The position numbers and the translations under genes are program-made. This document shows, piece by piece, positions 5,197 through 5,563 of a stretch of DNA of 5,563 nucleotides. Within the stretch, counting starts at the first letter, position 1. Every line of letters starts with the position of its first letter. Source of the DNA: Salinirussus sp. (GTDB lineage Archaea; Halobacteriota; Halobacteria; Halobacteriales; Haloarculaceae). The notes beneath the pieces are model-generated. The model made no database searches and was not told the DNA's origin. It worked only from the letters and a program-made list of their open reading frames with translations. The stretch lies in contig JAQCNN010000148.1 of NCBI GenBank assembly GCA_028275005.1, positions 1 through 5,563 on the forward strand, written 5' to 3'.

Positions 5197-5563
5197 ATGG
5201 ACGCTGAGGATTTCCCGACACCGGACGTCCCGGTCGACACGGTCGCTCCGGCGACGCTTCGAGACCGCATCGACGACGGCGAGGACGTGTTCCTGCTCGA
5301 CACTCGGATGAGCGCCGAGTACGAGGAGTGGCACATCGAGGGTGAGACGGTCGAATCGGTCAATCTCCCGTACTTCGAGTTCCTCGACGACGAGATCAAC
5401 GACGACGTGCTCGAACAGGTCCCCGGGGACCGAACGGTAACTGTCGTCTGCGCGAAAGGCGGCGCCAGCGAGTACGTCGCCGGCCGGCTCATCGAGCGCG
5501 GCAACGACGTCGAACACCTCGAGGGCGGAATGAACGGCTGGGCGAGTATCTACGAGGCTGTCG
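5197..5563 (+). CDS. Rhodanese-domain sulfurtransferase, N-terminal part (cut by window end)
   Basis: From ATG 5197 (MDAEDFPTPD) the frame stays open to the window edge, giving 122 residues and no stop. The visible part is one complete rhodanese domain: VFLLDTRMSAEYEEWHI (31-47) with the typical 'lLDtR...Ey...HI' strand, VNLPYFEFL (55-63), the catalytic loop TVVCAKGGASEYVA (82-95) with Cys85 as sulfur acceptor, and HLEGGMNGWA (107-116), the usual C-terminal 'l.GG..gW' motif. Rhodaneses move sulfane sulfur from thiosulfate, persulfides or polysulfides to carriers such as TusA, whose gene diverges from this one across 245 bp. It is cytoplasmic and strongly acidic (31 Asp/Glu, 7 Lys/Arg). A single-domain protein would end very soon after residue 122. 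A fusion with a following metallo-beta-lactamase domain, as in persulfide-dioxygenase-like proteins, is possible but not visible here. Confidence 0.92.
   Translation, partial: MDAEDFPTPDVPVDTVAPATLRDRIDDGEDVFLLDTRMSAEYEEWHIEGETVESVNLPYFEFLDDEINDDVLEQVPGDRTVTVVCAKGGASEYVAGRLIERGNDVEHLEGGMNGWASIYEAV

Noticed and set aside
5086..5517. 143-codon - strand frame opposite the rhodanese gene
   Set aside because: It is the antisense shadow of a gene with a clear rhodanese catalytic loop.
1..5563. CRISPR array, tRNA or rRNA gene, insertion sequence, phage or integrase signs
   Set aside because: I saw no regularly spaced repeats, tRNA-like cloverleaf, transposase motifs or terminal inverted repeats with target duplications anywhere in the window.

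Overview
The window reads as haloarchaeal chromosome. GC is high throughout the genes, the predicted proteins are strongly acidic (the 122 visible residues of the rhodanese protein hold 31 Asp/Glu against 7 Lys/Arg), and the largest gene ends in an HTH_10 ('bacterio-opsin activator', Bat-type) DNA-binding domain, a family typical of Halobacteria. Several starts have a TATA-like element about 25 nt upstream, as expected for leaderless archaeal messages. I cannot name the genus.

Layout, left to right. Positions 1-105 hold the C-terminal tail of a SHOCT-domain protein on the + strand. A 110-bp convergent gap with a two-tier inverted repeat follows. Positions 216-3410 (- strand) encode a 1064-residue sensory regulator: degenerate receiver, PAS, GAF, PAS, GAF, GAF, Bat-associated domain, HTH_10. 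Upstream of it, also on the - strand, lie a DUF302 gene (3527-3967) with its own leaderless-type promoter, a DsrE2-like gene (4193-4642, probably once starting at 4703) and a TusA-family sulfur carrier gene (4706-4951). A 245-bp divergent intergenic region (4952-5196) separates these from a + strand rhodanese-domain gene (5197 to the window edge, incomplete).

How the genes fit together. Rhodanese, TusA and DsrE2 are the three components of the rhd-tusA-dsrE2 sulfur-transfer set known from sulfur-oxidising bacteria. A rhodanese takes sulfane sulfur onto its catalytic Cys, TusA carries it as a persulfide on the Cys of its CPxP motif, and DsrE2 is a further carrier or acceptor. Here the set is split by a divergent promoter, with tusA and dsrE2 nearly overlapping. 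DUF302 and the sensory regulator lie just beyond on the same strand. I infer a cytoplasmic sulfur-trafficking locus, possibly controlled by the neighbouring multi-sensor regulator.

Most notable points: (1) the DsrE2-like gene seems to carry a 1-nt frame disruption in its N-terminal leader; (2) a 10-mer, TTGTGCGTTG, occurs in both the regulator promoter and the tusA promoter, and a related 9-mer, TGTATTGTG, occurs upstream of both tusA and the rhodanese gene, each copy pointing toward its gene; (3) the expected tusA transcription start falls inside a 25-bp inverted repeat that looks like an operator.
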